Of a stretch of 39,285 bases of DNA, positions 7,463 to 16,351 are shown piece after piece. Numbering within the stretch: position 1 is the stretch's first letter; each line of letters starts with the position of its first letter. Under the pieces are notes generated by a model, which did no database searches, was not told the DNA's origin, and was given only the letters and a program-made list of their open reading frames with translations. The stretch covers positions 1-39,285 of the forward strand of contig REDG01000049.1 in the NCBI GenBank assembly GCA_007693605.1, in the 5' to 3' direction. Origin of the DNA: Bradymonadales bacterium. Its GTDB lineage: Bacteria; Bdellovibrionota; UBA2394. The translations under genes and the position numbers were made by a program.

Positions 7463-8821
7463 GTGAAAAGACTTTCAGCTGAAGCAAAAGTGGGTTTCTT
7501 TCTTGTTGCGGTTCTTTTGGGCCTTGTTTATCTCACCACCCAAATCAACTCCAGTGGTTGGAGCTTACGAGGCGGCCACTCCTATTATCTATACTTCGAA
7601 GATGTTTCGGGGCTTTTGCCAAGAACCCCGGTGGAATACTCCGGCATTCGCATTGGCCAAGTTCGAGAGATTCGCCTCGATGGTCGAGAAGTAGTGGTGG
7701 AAGTCGTGATCGACCGACATGTTGTGGTCTACGATGACACTCGGGTGAGTATGCAAACTCGCGGTTTGTTGGGAGAAAAAATCATCCAGTTTTCAGGTGG
7801 TGGTCAGGGGATTGTGATCCCTCCTGGGGGTTCCATTCGGAGAACGGAGCCGGCCCGAAGCTTTGACAAGGCTATCGAGAACTTCAGTGAGTTGTCGATG
7901 GCGATTCGAGACCTCATCAAAGGGGGAGAAGGAAAAGCTTCCATCAATGATGTGATCGAAAACGCGACAAAGATCACTGAAGATCTAAGGCAGGTTGTCG
8001 AGGGCAGAAAGTCTGATCTCGACAAAGTGATCTCAAACCTTCGAATGATCACCGATTCCGTGGGGGAGTTTGTGGGATCCGACGAAGGAGCGTTGAAAGA
8101 GATGGCGCAAAGCATGCGCCAGACCATTGAACGCCTAGACCGAATTGTTGCACGAGTCGAGAGCGGGGAGGGCACGATTGGAAAGCTTCTGCATGATGAA
8201 GAGACGGTTGATCGCTTGAATGACGCTCTCGACGGTGTGAACGAGTTTGTTGGAACATTTCGCCAGACCGAAATTGCGGTGGGCTTTCGAGGGGAGTATA
8301 TGGGCTCTGAGAGAGACCCCATTGCCGTCACATCGCTTCGGCTTCAACCGACATTCGACAAGTACTTTCTCTTTGAGGTGACCGATGCGCCCCTCTCGTT
8401 TGGTCGGCGCCGCAGGACTTTGACGGAGACCACCACTTCCGGAGGCACGACAGTGATCGAAGAGGTGCAGTCTTCAGATCGATTTACATTTACGGCTCTT
8501 TTGGCTCGGCGCTTCCATTTTTTAACTCTTCAGGCAGGGCTGATTCGATCAACAGGGGGGCTGGGGGTTGAGGCACATTTTTGGAGAGATCGATTGAGCT
8601 TGGGCGTTCAGTTGTTTGACTTGAAACGAGCTCAAAACCCTCATGTCAGAGCCTTGGCAAGATTCAATTTGGTCGGACAAGTCCTTTTCGTTCAAGGGGG
8701 AGTGGACGACATTTTCCATAAAGACAGTCGAAGGAACTTTTTTGCAGGGGCGGGCTTCATGATCACAGAGGCTGATCTGAAGCGATTCTTGGGGCTGGCT
8801 CCCCTGGCACTTTCGCAGTAA
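7463..8821 (+). CDS. mlaD: MlaD-like MCE protein with C-terminal beta-barrel-like domain
   Basis: A 452-residue protein. It has an N-terminal membrane anchor (about 10-26) and one MCE domain (about 38-115; YLYFEDVSGLLPRTPVEYSG, IGQVREIRL, RGLLGEKIIQ). A long helical segment follows (about 133-268; SINDVIENATKITEDL, SGEGTIGKLLHDE). The last 180 residues alternate in hydrophobicity and are rich in aromatic residues and glycine, as in outer-membrane barrel strands (IAVGFRGEYM, FTALLARRFHFLTLQAGL, SLGVQLFDL). E. coli MlaD has 183 residues and no such region. A fusion of this type is known from Veillonella MlaD, where it is proposed to bridge the envelope. The GTG start sits four bases after mlaF. 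The MCE part is certain; the barrel is inferred from the pattern. Confidence 0.9.
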   Translation: MKRLSAEAKVGFFLVAVLLGLVYLTTQINSSGWSLRGGHSYYLYFEDVSGLLPRTPVEYSGIRIGQVREIRLDGREVVVEVVIDRHVVVYDDTRVSMQTRGLLGEKIIQFSGGGQGIVIPPGGSIRRTEPARSFDKAIENFSELSMAIRDLIKGGEGKASINDVIENATKITEDLRQVVEGRKSDLDKVISNLRMITDSVGEFVGSDEGALKEMAQSMRQTIERLDRIVARVESGEGTIGKLLHDEETVDRLNDALDGVNEFVGTFRQTEIAVGFRGEYMGSERDPIAVTSLRLQPTFDKYFLFEVTDAPLSFGRRRRTLTETTTSGGTTVIEEVQSSDRFTFTALLARRFHFLTLQAGLIRSTGGLGVEAHFWRDRLSLGVQLFDLKRAQNPHVRALARFNLVGQVLFVQGGVDDIFHKDSRRNFFAGAGFMITEADLKRFLGLAPLALSQ

Positions 8822-8836
8822 GCCCGCTCGAAAGCC

Positions 8837-9850
8837 TTAAGAAATCCAGTTTTTCGAGAACTTACTGGCCTTCATCAGAAACTCAAACAGATAGATATGT
8901 CTTCTGAAGGTTCTCTTCTGGCGGTGGCTCTTTATGGGATGAAAGGAACCAATTCGATGCGAAAGAATCTGTAGCGGATTTTTTTTAACCCAGAGCCACG
9001 AGCCCATCTCAAGAGTGAGAGGAAGAAATCGGGGCCGCCCGGCGTGAGTGTCCGGATGAAGGTCGAGCAGATAATCCCAAAGGTCGCCACTGGCCAGATA
9101 CTGTTTGTGTTGAGCCTCGATCAGATACACATGGTTTGGATAGCTCCGTTTCAAGAGGCTCTTAAGTTTTCTTATCTGTCGTATTCCCGGAAAGTCTCGT
9201 TTCGTTTTCGCATAAGGATACCAAAGCCGGTCTCTCATTCCGAAGCCCGAGTGCACATCCAAGGCAATGGAGTAAGAGGAGGAGAAAAGCTCCCTCTGTA
9301 TAAAGTCGACTAAGACCTGTGACTCTGTTTCAAGTCCGTCCCCCTTTTTTCCTCGGAACCAAGGAAGCCAAGGGCTTATCCGTTGGCCCCCCACCAAGAA
9401 AGGAGCGCGACCCTCGACTTCGACCGGTGCATTTCTCATGAGATCCACCCCCCGGCCGTTGCTTCGTCGCCCCAGCATCATTCCAACGGGATTGAGAATA
9501 GGAAGGCAGACGAGCCGATGAGTTTCGAAACTTCTCTGTAGGTCTTCGTCCCATTCGAGTCGAGCGACCAGGCTTTCAAGATAAGCGATGATGGTTTGGC
9601 TTCCGATTCTCTCTAAGCCGTGAACCCCCCCGACCAGGGCGAGTGTCGGTTGGCTCGGATCGGGACTACCAAAACAAATGGAATGAATCGGAAAGCTTTT
9701 GCCCTTATGAGTAAGAGTCTGCAGGCGCTCTGTACGTGTCCCTTTGGGGAGTCTTTCAATCAGGGCTTCGAGTCGCTCCAGTTCTGGCAAGCGTCCGGGT
9801 TCAAGATAGAAGGTGCTGGTGCTTTCATCGAGAGAGTCATCTTGGGTCAT
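8837..9850 (-). CDS. M14-type zinc carboxypeptidase-like protein
   Basis: A 337-residue predicted zinc peptidase or amidohydrolase. The metal ligands are His77 and Glu80 (GGVHGLE) and His201 (LDVHSG). The substrate-site arginines NPVGMMLGRRSNGRGVDLMRN and the candidate catalytic Glu282 (LTLEMGSW) fit the M14 fold. There is no signal peptide, so it is likely cytoplasmic. The substrate could be a peptide, a murein fragment or an amide. It is the last gene of a minus-strand operon; its ATG overlaps the end of the hydrolase gene by 14 bp. It converges with mlaD, with 15 bp between the stops. Confidence 0.82.
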   Translation of the reverse strand: MTQDDSLDESTSTFYLEPGRLPELERLEALIERLPKGTRTERLQTLTHKGKSFPIHSICFGSPDPSQPTLALVGGVHGLERIGSQTIIAYLESLVARLEWDEDLQRSFETHRLVCLPILNPVGMMLGRRSNGRGVDLMRNAPVEVEGRAPFLVGGQRISPWLPWFRGKKGDGLETESQVLVDFIQRELFSSSYSIALDVHSGFGMRDRLWYPYAKTKRDFPGIRQIRKLKSLLKRSYPNHVYLIEAQHKQYLASGDLWDYLLDLHPDTHAGRPRFLPLTLEMGSWLWVKKNPLQILSHRIGSFHPIKSHRQKRTFRRHIYLFEFLMKASKFSKNWIS

Positions 9851-10583
9851 TTTTAGTTCCGCTCATTTCTAACCAATCGGCAATTTGTTGGATTGTCCAG
9901 TCGGGATCGTCCAAGGGAATATCGTGTCCCGCACTGGCATGAACTCGAATGCTTGATCCAACGGCCTTTCCAAAGTTCTGAGAAACTTTGGGAGATACGA
10001 TTTGATCTTTCAATGAGCAGAGTAGCAGAGAATTCTGAGAAAGCCTTCCTGCAATTTTGAAGCGAGTCGCCGCCACCAGTTGTCGAAGGGCTTGTTTTAC
10101 AGAAACTCCTTCTGGTGGAAACGGAAGATCAGAAAACGGCCTCTCACAGGAAATTCTCAAAATTCTCTTCTCTCGCTCCACGGAATCCAAGGTCGAGACG
10201 GCTCCCAAGAGCTTAACGAAGCTGGAGAGTTGAAGTCTCTCCCAAGGCTTGCCGAGATTGGCGGCGCTTGAGTTGATAAAGACGGCTGCCTCAAAGTCTT
10301 GAGGATCTTTCTTCAACCAGTGGTAGGCGATCATCCCGCCCAAAGAGATTCCTAAGATTGCCCAGGGGCCAGATTGAGTTTCGGCCAAAGAAAGCCAGCG
10401 GCCACGAAGATTCTCCTGAATGGCGGCCACGCTCAAGGGACTTTGGCTCTGCTGTTCCGTTCCAAAGCCGGGGTTGTCGAGGCAACATACCTTGGCGCCC
10501 TCAATTTTGGTTTCAAAGCGATGCGGAAAATCAGCCCAGTGCTTTTGGCTTCGAGCGAGTCCTCTTAAAAATAGCCAGTTCAT
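9837..10583 (-). CDS. Alpha/beta hydrolase
   Basis: A 248-residue alpha/beta-hydrolase. The nucleophile elbow is GISLGG (Ser80), the likely acid is Asp193 in SLKDQIVS, and the likely base is His220 in SAGHDIPLDDP. The start MNWLFLRGLARSQKHW carries the oxyanion-hole region. Its size and the RSQKHW motif resemble BioH-like or proline-iminopeptidase-like enzymes, but no other biotin gene is near, so the substrate is open. It begins 18 bp after the 1357-residue gene and overlaps the M14 gene, so the three are probably co-transcribed. Confidence 0.83.
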   Translation of the reverse strand: MNWLFLRGLARSQKHWADFPHRFETKIEGAKVCCLDNPGFGTEQQSQSPLSVAAIQENLRGRWLSLAETQSGPWAILGISLGGMIAYHWLKKDPQDFEAAVFINSSAANLGKPWERLQLSSFVKLLGAVSTLDSVEREKRILRISCERPFSDLPFPPEGVSVKQALRQLVAATRFKIAGRLSQNSLLLCSLKDQIVSPKVSQNFGKAVGSSIRVHASAGHDIPLDDPDWTIQQIADWLEMSGTKNDPR

Positions 10584-10601
10584 CTGGCCTCATTGTCGGG
10601 C

Positions 10602-13600
10602 TTATCTTGGCGCAGGTCCAGTTCCGACTCGACCTACCAAATCGAGACATCGTTCGACGAATCCCGGGCTCCTTTTGGCTGGCCACTCGGCTTCGAGATC
10701 AGAGATCGCTCTTTCAGAGCTTAACTGGGCCGCTCTTGGGTGATCCCTCAGAAAAGAATGGGTGGCTAAGGCATCCACATGTTTTCTTAGAGATTTTGCG
10801 ACTTGACCGTAGCCAAACTTGGACGGATCCATCGGAGGATTCTCGAGAATATAGAAATAAAGGTCTGTGGCAATTTCAAACAGATTGGAGCGATCAGGGT
10901 TCAAGCGCTCAAGATTCACGATAGAGGCCGGAATTTTTGTTTCATAGTGTCGGTACAGATCGACAACCGATAGAATTTGTCTGTATAAATCCTCTCGACT
11001 TTCAGGGCTTAGGTTTTCTCTATGAAAGTGCAGCTCTTCGAGTTGAATCTTCAGTGCGTCCAAGGACTTTAAATATCCAAATTTCGATCGCAGTCTTCGC
11101 CCCATGTATTTCAAGGCCTTTCCACCAGCATACAATGCCCCCAAGAAGGCGCCCAGTGTGGTGGGCTCGAGCTCACTTGCAGCTCCCCATGCAAAACCAA
11201 ACACCTGAAGGGCAACGATGGTGGTGACAACTCCCATTCCCCAGGTATAGCCAACCTTTTTAAGGCCATGTGTTCGCATGGGAGTGGGAGGTTCTTTCAG
11301 GTTGTGCTCTAAGAAGGCTTTACATTCATCCTGAAGGGCTTCGTCGGGGAGTTCAGAAAAGTCAGCCGCAAAGCGAGAAGGAAGCGGGGCCGCGTGATGA
11401 CGATAAATGTTTTGAATGGCCTCTACTTTTTTCAGAAGATTTTCTCGATGGTGAGCGATCAACTCCAGGTTTTGAAATTCCATGGCATCTTGGTGGCCTA
11501 CGAGTTCCGCTGAATAGGAAGTGAGTAAATCGGCATAAGACTTCATATCGTCATTCACGAATCCGTCGGACACTCGCAATCCCAAGTTGTGAAAAAACCA
11601 AAGGGGTCGGTAGGTCGAGTAAGCCAAAACCGAAGAAAACAGAACTTTCACGACGGAGTCCCAAGCCATCACGATTCCCAAATTGGCGGCTGTGTAGGCA
11701 GTTTCGGCGAGACTTTGCATCTGATCGAGCCCGTAAGCGGCGTAGTCTAGGTCGAGCATATAACCCGCAAAGGTCACGGCTACCCCAATCGTCATCAAAA
11801 CTTTGAGGCCCTTGATCTCAGCAATGGTAATTTTTTCTCCGGTCTTCTGAATTCCGTAAAGAAGGTTGAGCCCAGAGTAGCCAGACCAGTATCGTTGGCG
11901 CATCTCTTGCCCTGTCAACCTTCGACTCGTTTGAAGGGCCTTTCGAATATCACTCTTTCCGTCTTCAGCCAGAAGTTGGGGGTTGATATAGGCGCCGACG
12001 ATACTGGTAGCGGCCTCTCGTGCCCACACGAGAACTTCGTGAGGGGTGTGAGCCGCCCACATCCCCACATTCATTAAGCCTTCAGAAAAAAGCTTTGAGC
12101 TGCCGACCCCAATAAGAGATTCGTCCCCAACCGCAAGCATTTCTGGATTTTCAAGGTCTGAGAAGGCCAGTGTAAAACCAGCAAAGGGCAGGGTGGTCGT
12201 AAAATCAATAAAGGAGTTCCAGCCGATGGCCTCTCGCACTACATTTTCGGGAACGACCCCGCTTCTAAACCGGTGATACAAATGATTTTGTCCGGCCCAG
12301 CGAGCCGCAATCTCCCGATGACTTCGCAAGTCTTCAGCGCGTTTAAGCTCCTTAATTTCAAACTTCGTCAGATCGGCCCTTAGATCTTGAATGCTCTCCC
12401 GAACATAAAGATTTTTCCGAATTTCGTTCTCAAGCTCCTCCCATTGAGAAGCCTCTTCGTGGCCGTTCAACAAAAGAATCTTCTGTTCAAGGCTTTGCCA
12501 AATCCTAAAAGAGAGCAGTGAGGCTCGCTTTTCGAAGTTGGTAAAAGCTCGCTCTCCAGATTTCTCAATGATCTGTTTTCGAACGAAAAACCAGTCTAAG
12601 CTTGCACTGGGCGATGCAATCCCTTGTTTAATGATCTCCACCAAAAGCAGCTCAAGGGTGAGTTTCGAGACCAGTACACTGGCTCTTTGGAACTTTGCCT
12701 GCAAGCTGACGGCATCGGCTCGTCGACCCCCGCCATGGCGCCAGTAGATCGGAGGAGGAATGCCCATCTTTGAGGCCTCGAGCATATCGGACTGTCCCAA
12801 AAGCTTTGCAAGACTCTCTCGCTTTGATTTCAACAGTCGAGAGACCAACCGAAGCATGACGGTATAGTACACTCCAATTCCCGCGATCGAGGCCTCGTTG
12901 AAATTGTTCTTTGCCAGTCGAGTTCCCGTTACCTTTTCATCAAAATGAGCGAAAACAAATTTCGGAAGCAGTGCAATCACGGCTCCCAGCGCCAAACTTA
13001 GTCCCACAAACTTTCCAATATACGAGACCTCCGGGCCCTCCACAAAGCCCAGATCAAAGAGTTTGACTTGATGGCTCGGGTGCAAAAAGACATGCGACTG
13101 GGGCAGGAGGTTGATGATCATATTCAAAAAGCCACCCAGAAACTCCCCAGTCTCATACAGGAGCGCCGAAGGAATGGCAGGATCGATGGCGTAGGAAGTT
13201 CCAAGAGCTAGCGCCGAACCCATCCCCGCGAGGCCTAGAGCCGTTGCCTTTTTCCCAAGCGAATAGGCCTTTCCTGTTTCAGGATTTTTCAAAGAAATGC
13301 GAGTCAAAGAGGCAAGCCTTTGCCACACCGATCGTTTTGGCTCTTCATTTTCAATTCCCGCAGCATCACGAATCAGTCGACTGATCTTGCGTTCAATGGT
13401 ATTCAGCACTTCGTCTGAATTGGTGGGTTGTGTGCTGTGATTGTAAGTCGAGCGAGAGCCGGGATCTAATGACAAGGCCTGAAAGGCGGTCACTAGGGCC
13501 TTCTCCTCTTGCAGGCGAGCGCTTGCAAGAGGTCGGTTCTCGGTCGGACTTTCAATCCAATCGCTGGCGATCACTCCTGTATGTTCTGCCATTCCCGTCC

Positions 13601-14675
13601 AAGAGGATATTCGATCCAACAAGCTTTCGTCGCCGAAAAGCCGTTGCATGGCTTCTTGAAAGCCAGGCGTCGCTCGGAGCATATCCTCTGTGAGCATGGC
13701 TTCTGTGGCTCCTCGTAGTGGGCTCAGTCCGAACGAGACGAGCTTGTGCCTCAACTCAAGTAGGCCGACATGGAAGCCCAAGAGGCTCGAAATGGATTTT
13801 AGAGAGATGCTTTGTTGGACATGCCTGTCCCGGTCAAGAATGACCAAGTCGCCGTAGTGGAGATCGTCCCAGGCTTTCTGTGGAATTTCGGCCTGATCCC
13901 AGGCCTGGGCTCGAACGCGATCAAAAAACTCAATGCGAAGGCCTTCAGGAACAAGCAATTGGTTGAGCAACAGATCTCGATCGACGCTTCCGACATAGGC
14001 TACGAGCAAGGGCCCCCCCTGGGCTCGAAGGTTGGCCCGAAACAGCCAACTGTGGGCCATCAACACGCAAAGAATGTCTCCGTTTTTCATCAGGAGATAA
14101 ACAAAGCCAGAATCTTTAATGACTTGGCTGATTCCAGTAATCTCAAAGTGATGAGTGAATTCTAGATTGCCGCGAAGAGGTCTTCCGTTGATTTGGCGGA
14201 GCCGAAGGCTCAACCCTCTATCGTTCCAAAAGGCCTCGACATCGCGATCCAATCTATAATTCAGCGGGGGCTCGGGCGCGTCCAAATTGGGACTCATGAG
14301 ATCGAAGCTTTGGGTCTCATTGCCCCGAGTCACTTGTAGGCTCTGCGAGCCGGCGTAGTAGGGGTCGGTGGCCGCCTCTGCAGGATCTCGACCGATGATC
14401 TCAAAATGAGCTTTAAGTCTGGCTTCGAGTTCTGCTGGCTCCAAACCAAGGTCGTCCGTGGTCTGGTCCGTTCCCGTCAGTCGATGCATGGCCTCCAAAA
14501 GGTTGGGCTGGCGAGGGTCTTTTGCATGGAGGCTGAAACTGGGGGTCCAGAGAAACTGAAAGACAAGTAGCCAAATCAGGCAGGCCCTCAAATTTTTGGA
14601 GAGCCCCCTGAATCGAAAAACATTGTACCGATTGATTAGACCCCACTCGCCCTTAACGAAAGCCCCGTTCCCCAT
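10602..14675 (-). CDS. Large membrane protein of unknown function
   Basis: A 1357-residue protein I do not recognise. Residues about 31-45 (ACLIWLLVFQFLW) are a signal peptide or anchor, then about 400 mostly polar residues follow. Further hydrophobic stretches include ALGLAGMGSALALG, YIGKFVGLSLALGAVIALL, IGVAVTFAGYML, LGIVMAWDSVVKVLF and MGVVTTIVALQVFGFAWGAA. Charged helical segments such as ENEIRKNLYVRESIQDLRAD lie between them. An NlpC/P60-like GDLVIL...HVGLL pattern near residues 270-300 is too weak to call. Several ATGs near the start make the exact start uncertain. It heads an operon with the hydrolase and the zinc peptidase. The long open frame with normal codon use supports a real gene. 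Confidence 0.85.
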   Translation of the reverse strand: MGNGAFVKGEWGLINRYNVFRFRGLSKNLRACLIWLLVFQFLWTPSFSLHAKDPRQPNLLEAMHRLTGTDQTTDDLGLEPAELEARLKAHFEIIGRDPAEAATDPYYAGSQSLQVTRGNETQSFDLMSPNLDAPEPPLNYRLDRDVEAFWNDRGLSLRLRQINGRPLRGNLEFTHHFEITGISQVIKDSGFVYLLMKNGDILCVLMAHSWLFRANLRAQGGPLLVAYVGSVDRDLLLNQLLVPEGLRIEFFDRVRAQAWDQAEIPQKAWDDLHYGDLVILDRDRHVQQSISLKSISSLLGFHVGLLELRHKLVSFGLSPLRGATEAMLTEDMLRATPGFQEAMQRLFGDESLLDRISSWTGMAEHTGVIASDWIESPTENRPLASARLQEEKALVTAFQALSLDPGSRSTYNHSTQPTNSDEVLNTIERKISRLIRDAAGIENEEPKRSVWQRLASLTRISLKNPETGKAYSLGKKATALGLAGMGSALALGTSYAIDPAIPSALLYETGEFLGGFLNMIINLLPQSHVFLHPSHQVKLFDLGFVEGPEVSYIGKFVGLSLALGAVIALLPKFVFAHFDEKVTGTRLAKNNFNEASIAGIGVYYTVMLRLVSRLLKSKRESLAKLLGQSDMLEASKMGIPPPIYWRHGGGRRADAVSLQAKFQRASVLVSKLTLELLLVEIIKQGIASPSASLDWFFVRKQIIEKSGERAFTNFEKRASLLSFRIWQSLEQKILLLNGHEEASQWEELENEIRKNLYVRESIQDLRADLTKFEIKELKRAEDLRSHREIAARWAGQNHLYHRFRSGVVPENVVREAIGWNSFIDFTTTLPFAGFTLAFSDLENPEMLAVGDESLIGVGSSKLFSEGLMNVGMWAAHTPHEVLVWAREAATSIVGAYINPQLLAEDGKSDIRKALQTSRRLTGQEMRQRYWSGYSGLNLLYGIQKTGEKITIAEIKGLKVLMTIGVAVTFAGYMLDLDYAAYGLDQMQSLAETAYTAANLGIVMAWDSVVKVLFSSVLAYSTYRPLWFFHNLGLRVSDGFVNDDMKSYADLLTSYSAELVGHQDAMEFQNLELIAHHRENLLKKVEAIQNIYRHHAAPLPSRFAADFSELPDEALQDECKAFLEHNLKEPPTPMRTHGLKKVGYTWGMGVVTTIVALQVFGFAWGAASELEPTTLGAFLGALYAGGKALKYMGRRLRSKFGYLKSLDALKIQLEELHFHRENLSPESREDLYRQILSVVDLYRHYETKIPASIVNLERLNPDRSNLFEIATDLYFYILENPPMDPSKFGYGQVAKSLRKHVDALATHSFLRDHPRAAQLSSERAISDLEAEWPAKRSPGFVERCLDLVGRVGTGPAPR

Positions 14676-14814
14676 GTTCTAGCCCTTCCCTGTCAAACCC
14701 TAAACCCCGGATGAGGCTTCGCCCCTCAGTGTTTCAGTCAGACGAGAGTGAGGAACACTCCAGTCTGGCCATTTTCAGGTGGAAAAGCCTCGCCTCCGTC
14801 ACTATGCTGAGGGC

Positions 14815-15246
14815 ATGAAGGCCTGTCAACTTTTGGAAGGGATCGCAGTCAGATTTTTTTTCCTATTCATTGGACTCGCTGGCTTGTCGGCTTGTGTGCC
14901 CAAGACCAGTTACGAAGACAAGCTCTCCGAGCTCGAGCGGCTGCAGGCGGAACGAAGGGCTCAAGAGTGGGACGCCGGGGAGTGTCGCCCGGAGACCCTC
15001 GCCAACCTACGGGAGCATATTCGATCCCTCGATATTTTGTCTCAGGAGTTGGTGGATCGGAACACCGAACTTTCTCAAGAAGTGGCGCGACTCCGGACAT
15101 TGGAGACCGAGAGGGGCCGGGCCTCGCTGGATTGTGACCGCCGACTTCGGGAGCAGGCCACGGATTATGAGCAGCAGTTGGAGCGGACTCGGGCCACCTA
15201 CGAGGATATGATTGAAACGCTTCGGAAGCAGCTCAATCGGCCCTAG
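14815..15246 (+). CDS. Small coiled-coil lipoprotein
   Basis: From the ATG at 14815 this is a 143-residue protein with a lipoprotein signal sequence. The hydrophobic run FFFLFIGLAGLSAC ends at a lipobox Cys near residue 27, followed by VPKTSYEDKL. The rest is almost entirely heptad-like coiled coil (LSELERLQAERRAQE, LSQELVDRNTELSQEVARLR, YEQQLERTRATYEDM). The frame extends upstream to a GTG at 14779, but that would add a polar N-terminus before the signal. It is probably anchored in the inner or outer membrane facing the periplasm, as a structural or scaffold protein. It is divergent from the 1357-residue gene. No specific family is recognised. Confidence 0.75.
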   Translation: MKACQLLEGIAVRFFFLFIGLAGLSACVPKTSYEDKLSELERLQAERRAQEWDAGECRPETLANLREHIRSLDILSQELVDRNTELSQEVARLRTLETERGRASLDCDRRLREQATDYEQQLERTRATYEDMIETLRKQLNRP

Positions 15247-15338
15247 TGGTCCAAACCATAAATTTTTTCATGTTGTGATCAATTTGCAGGTTGGGCCTCT
15301 AGAGGGGGGTAGCTCCGAAAAATCTCGGTCTTCAGGCT

Positions 15339-15412
15339 TTGACAGGGGCCTTTAGTCTCGGTAGCTCTCCTAGAGGAACCATGGAAGTCAATTTGGGTCG
15401 TTAGGCCGACCC
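15339..15412 (+). promoter_or_regulatory. Candidate promoter and leader hairpin of the rpsB operon
   Basis: A consensus -35 TTGACA lies at 15339-15344, but the hexamer 17 bp downstream (TAGCTC) is a poor -10. Closer to the gene is a perfect hairpin: GGGTCG (15395-15400), loop TTAGGC, CGACCC (15407-15412). It sits just before the GAGGAG ribosome-binding site of rpsB. There is no T run, so it is not a terminator. A ribosomal-protein leader for S2 feedback is possible but not shown. Confidence 0.35.
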
Positions 15413-15433
15413 CTATGAGGAGTAGAAAAAAAG

Positions 15434-16351
15434 ATGAACGCGACCCAAGAGTCTGCAGCAGCAGAAATATCACTTCGTGAGTTAATGGAAGTGGGAGCCC
15501 ATTTTGGTCACCACACGGCGAAGTGGAATCCGAAAATGAAGAGGTTCATTCACACCTCGCGCAACGGCGTGTACATCATCAATTTGCAGAAGACCTTGGG
15601 CCTGTTTAAAGAGGCCGCAGAAATGGCCAAGAGAGTGGCTGCGAGCGGTCAGAAGATTTTGTTTGTGGGCACGAAACGACAGGCGCAGGAAGCAATTCGA
15701 GAAGAAGCCATTCGGTCGGGCCAGCTTTATGTCACTGAGCGATGGATTGGTGGTTGTCTCACTAATTTTCATACGATCAAGCGATCGGTCTCAATGATGA
15801 AGAGTCTTCAAAAGATGGGTGAAGAAAATAATTACGGGGATCGAAAGAAGAAAGAGATTCTTCTGTTGAAAAAACATTTGCAAAAGCTTGAGACCTACTA
15901 CCAGGGTGTGGCCGACATGCACGAACTCCCCGGAGCGATCTTTGTGGTCGACCCTCACCGAGAATACATTGCCGTCAATGAGGCGCGAACTCTGGGAATT
16001 CCTATCATTGCGACTTTGGACACCAACTGCGACCCCGACCTGATCGATTACCCCATTCCTGGCAACGATGATTCGATGCGAGCCATTCGCCTGTATGCTT
16101 CGAGAATTGCAGATGCGGTCTTAGAGGGCGGCAAGAACAGGCAGTCGAATCTAGACAACTTCAAGTCCACGAAAGCGAAAGGCTCTGAGGCGGTTGCGGG
16201 CATTCCTGTGGATCGAACGGGTTCAGAGAAGGATTTAGAAGTGACTCGCGAGCTTTCGCTTGAAGAGGTGGCCAAGGAAGCCAAGGCTCAAGCGAAAGAT
16301 TTAAGTGTGACTGAAGACCCTTCTCTTGATGACGAGGAGACAACTCAATGA
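15434..16351 (+). CDS. rpsB: 30S ribosomal protein S2
   Basis: The S2 core is clear: LRELMEVGAHFGHHTAKWNP, KMKRFIHTSRNGVYIINL, VGTKRQAQEAI, RWIGGCLTNF and PGAIFVVDPHREYIAVNEA. The protein has 305 residues; E. coli S2 has 241. The extra is a charged tail of about 65 residues (KSTKAKGSEAVAG, EEVAKEAKAQAKD) without known function. ATG follows GAGGAG with an 11-base spacer. Its last four bases overlap tsf (ATGA), opening the long core operon. Half of its 18 arginine codons are CGA. Confidence 0.98.
   Translation: MNATQESAAAEISLRELMEVGAHFGHHTAKWNPKMKRFIHTSRNGVYIINLQKTLGLFKEAAEMAKRVAASGQKILFVGTKRQAQEAIREEAIRSGQLYVTERWIGGCLTNFHTIKRSVSMMKSLQKMGEENNYGDRKKKEILLLKKHLQKLETYYQGVADMHELPGAIFVVDPHREYIAVNEARTLGIPIIATLDTNCDPDLIDYPIPGNDDSMRAIRLYASRIADAVLEGGKNRQSNLDNFKSTKAKGSEAVAGIPVDRTGSEKDLEVTRELSLEEVAKEAKAQAKDLSVTEDPSLDDEETTQ

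Noticed and set aside
8822..8860. Bidirectional terminator between mlaD and the M14 gene
   Set aside because: CTCGAAA and TTTCGAG are inverted around the junction, but the arms are far apart, AT-rich and partly within the M14 coding sequence; too weak to annotate.
10358..10924. 188-codon plus-strand frame
   Set aside because: It overlaps the hydrolase and the end of the 1357-residue gene in antisense and has no protein-like features.
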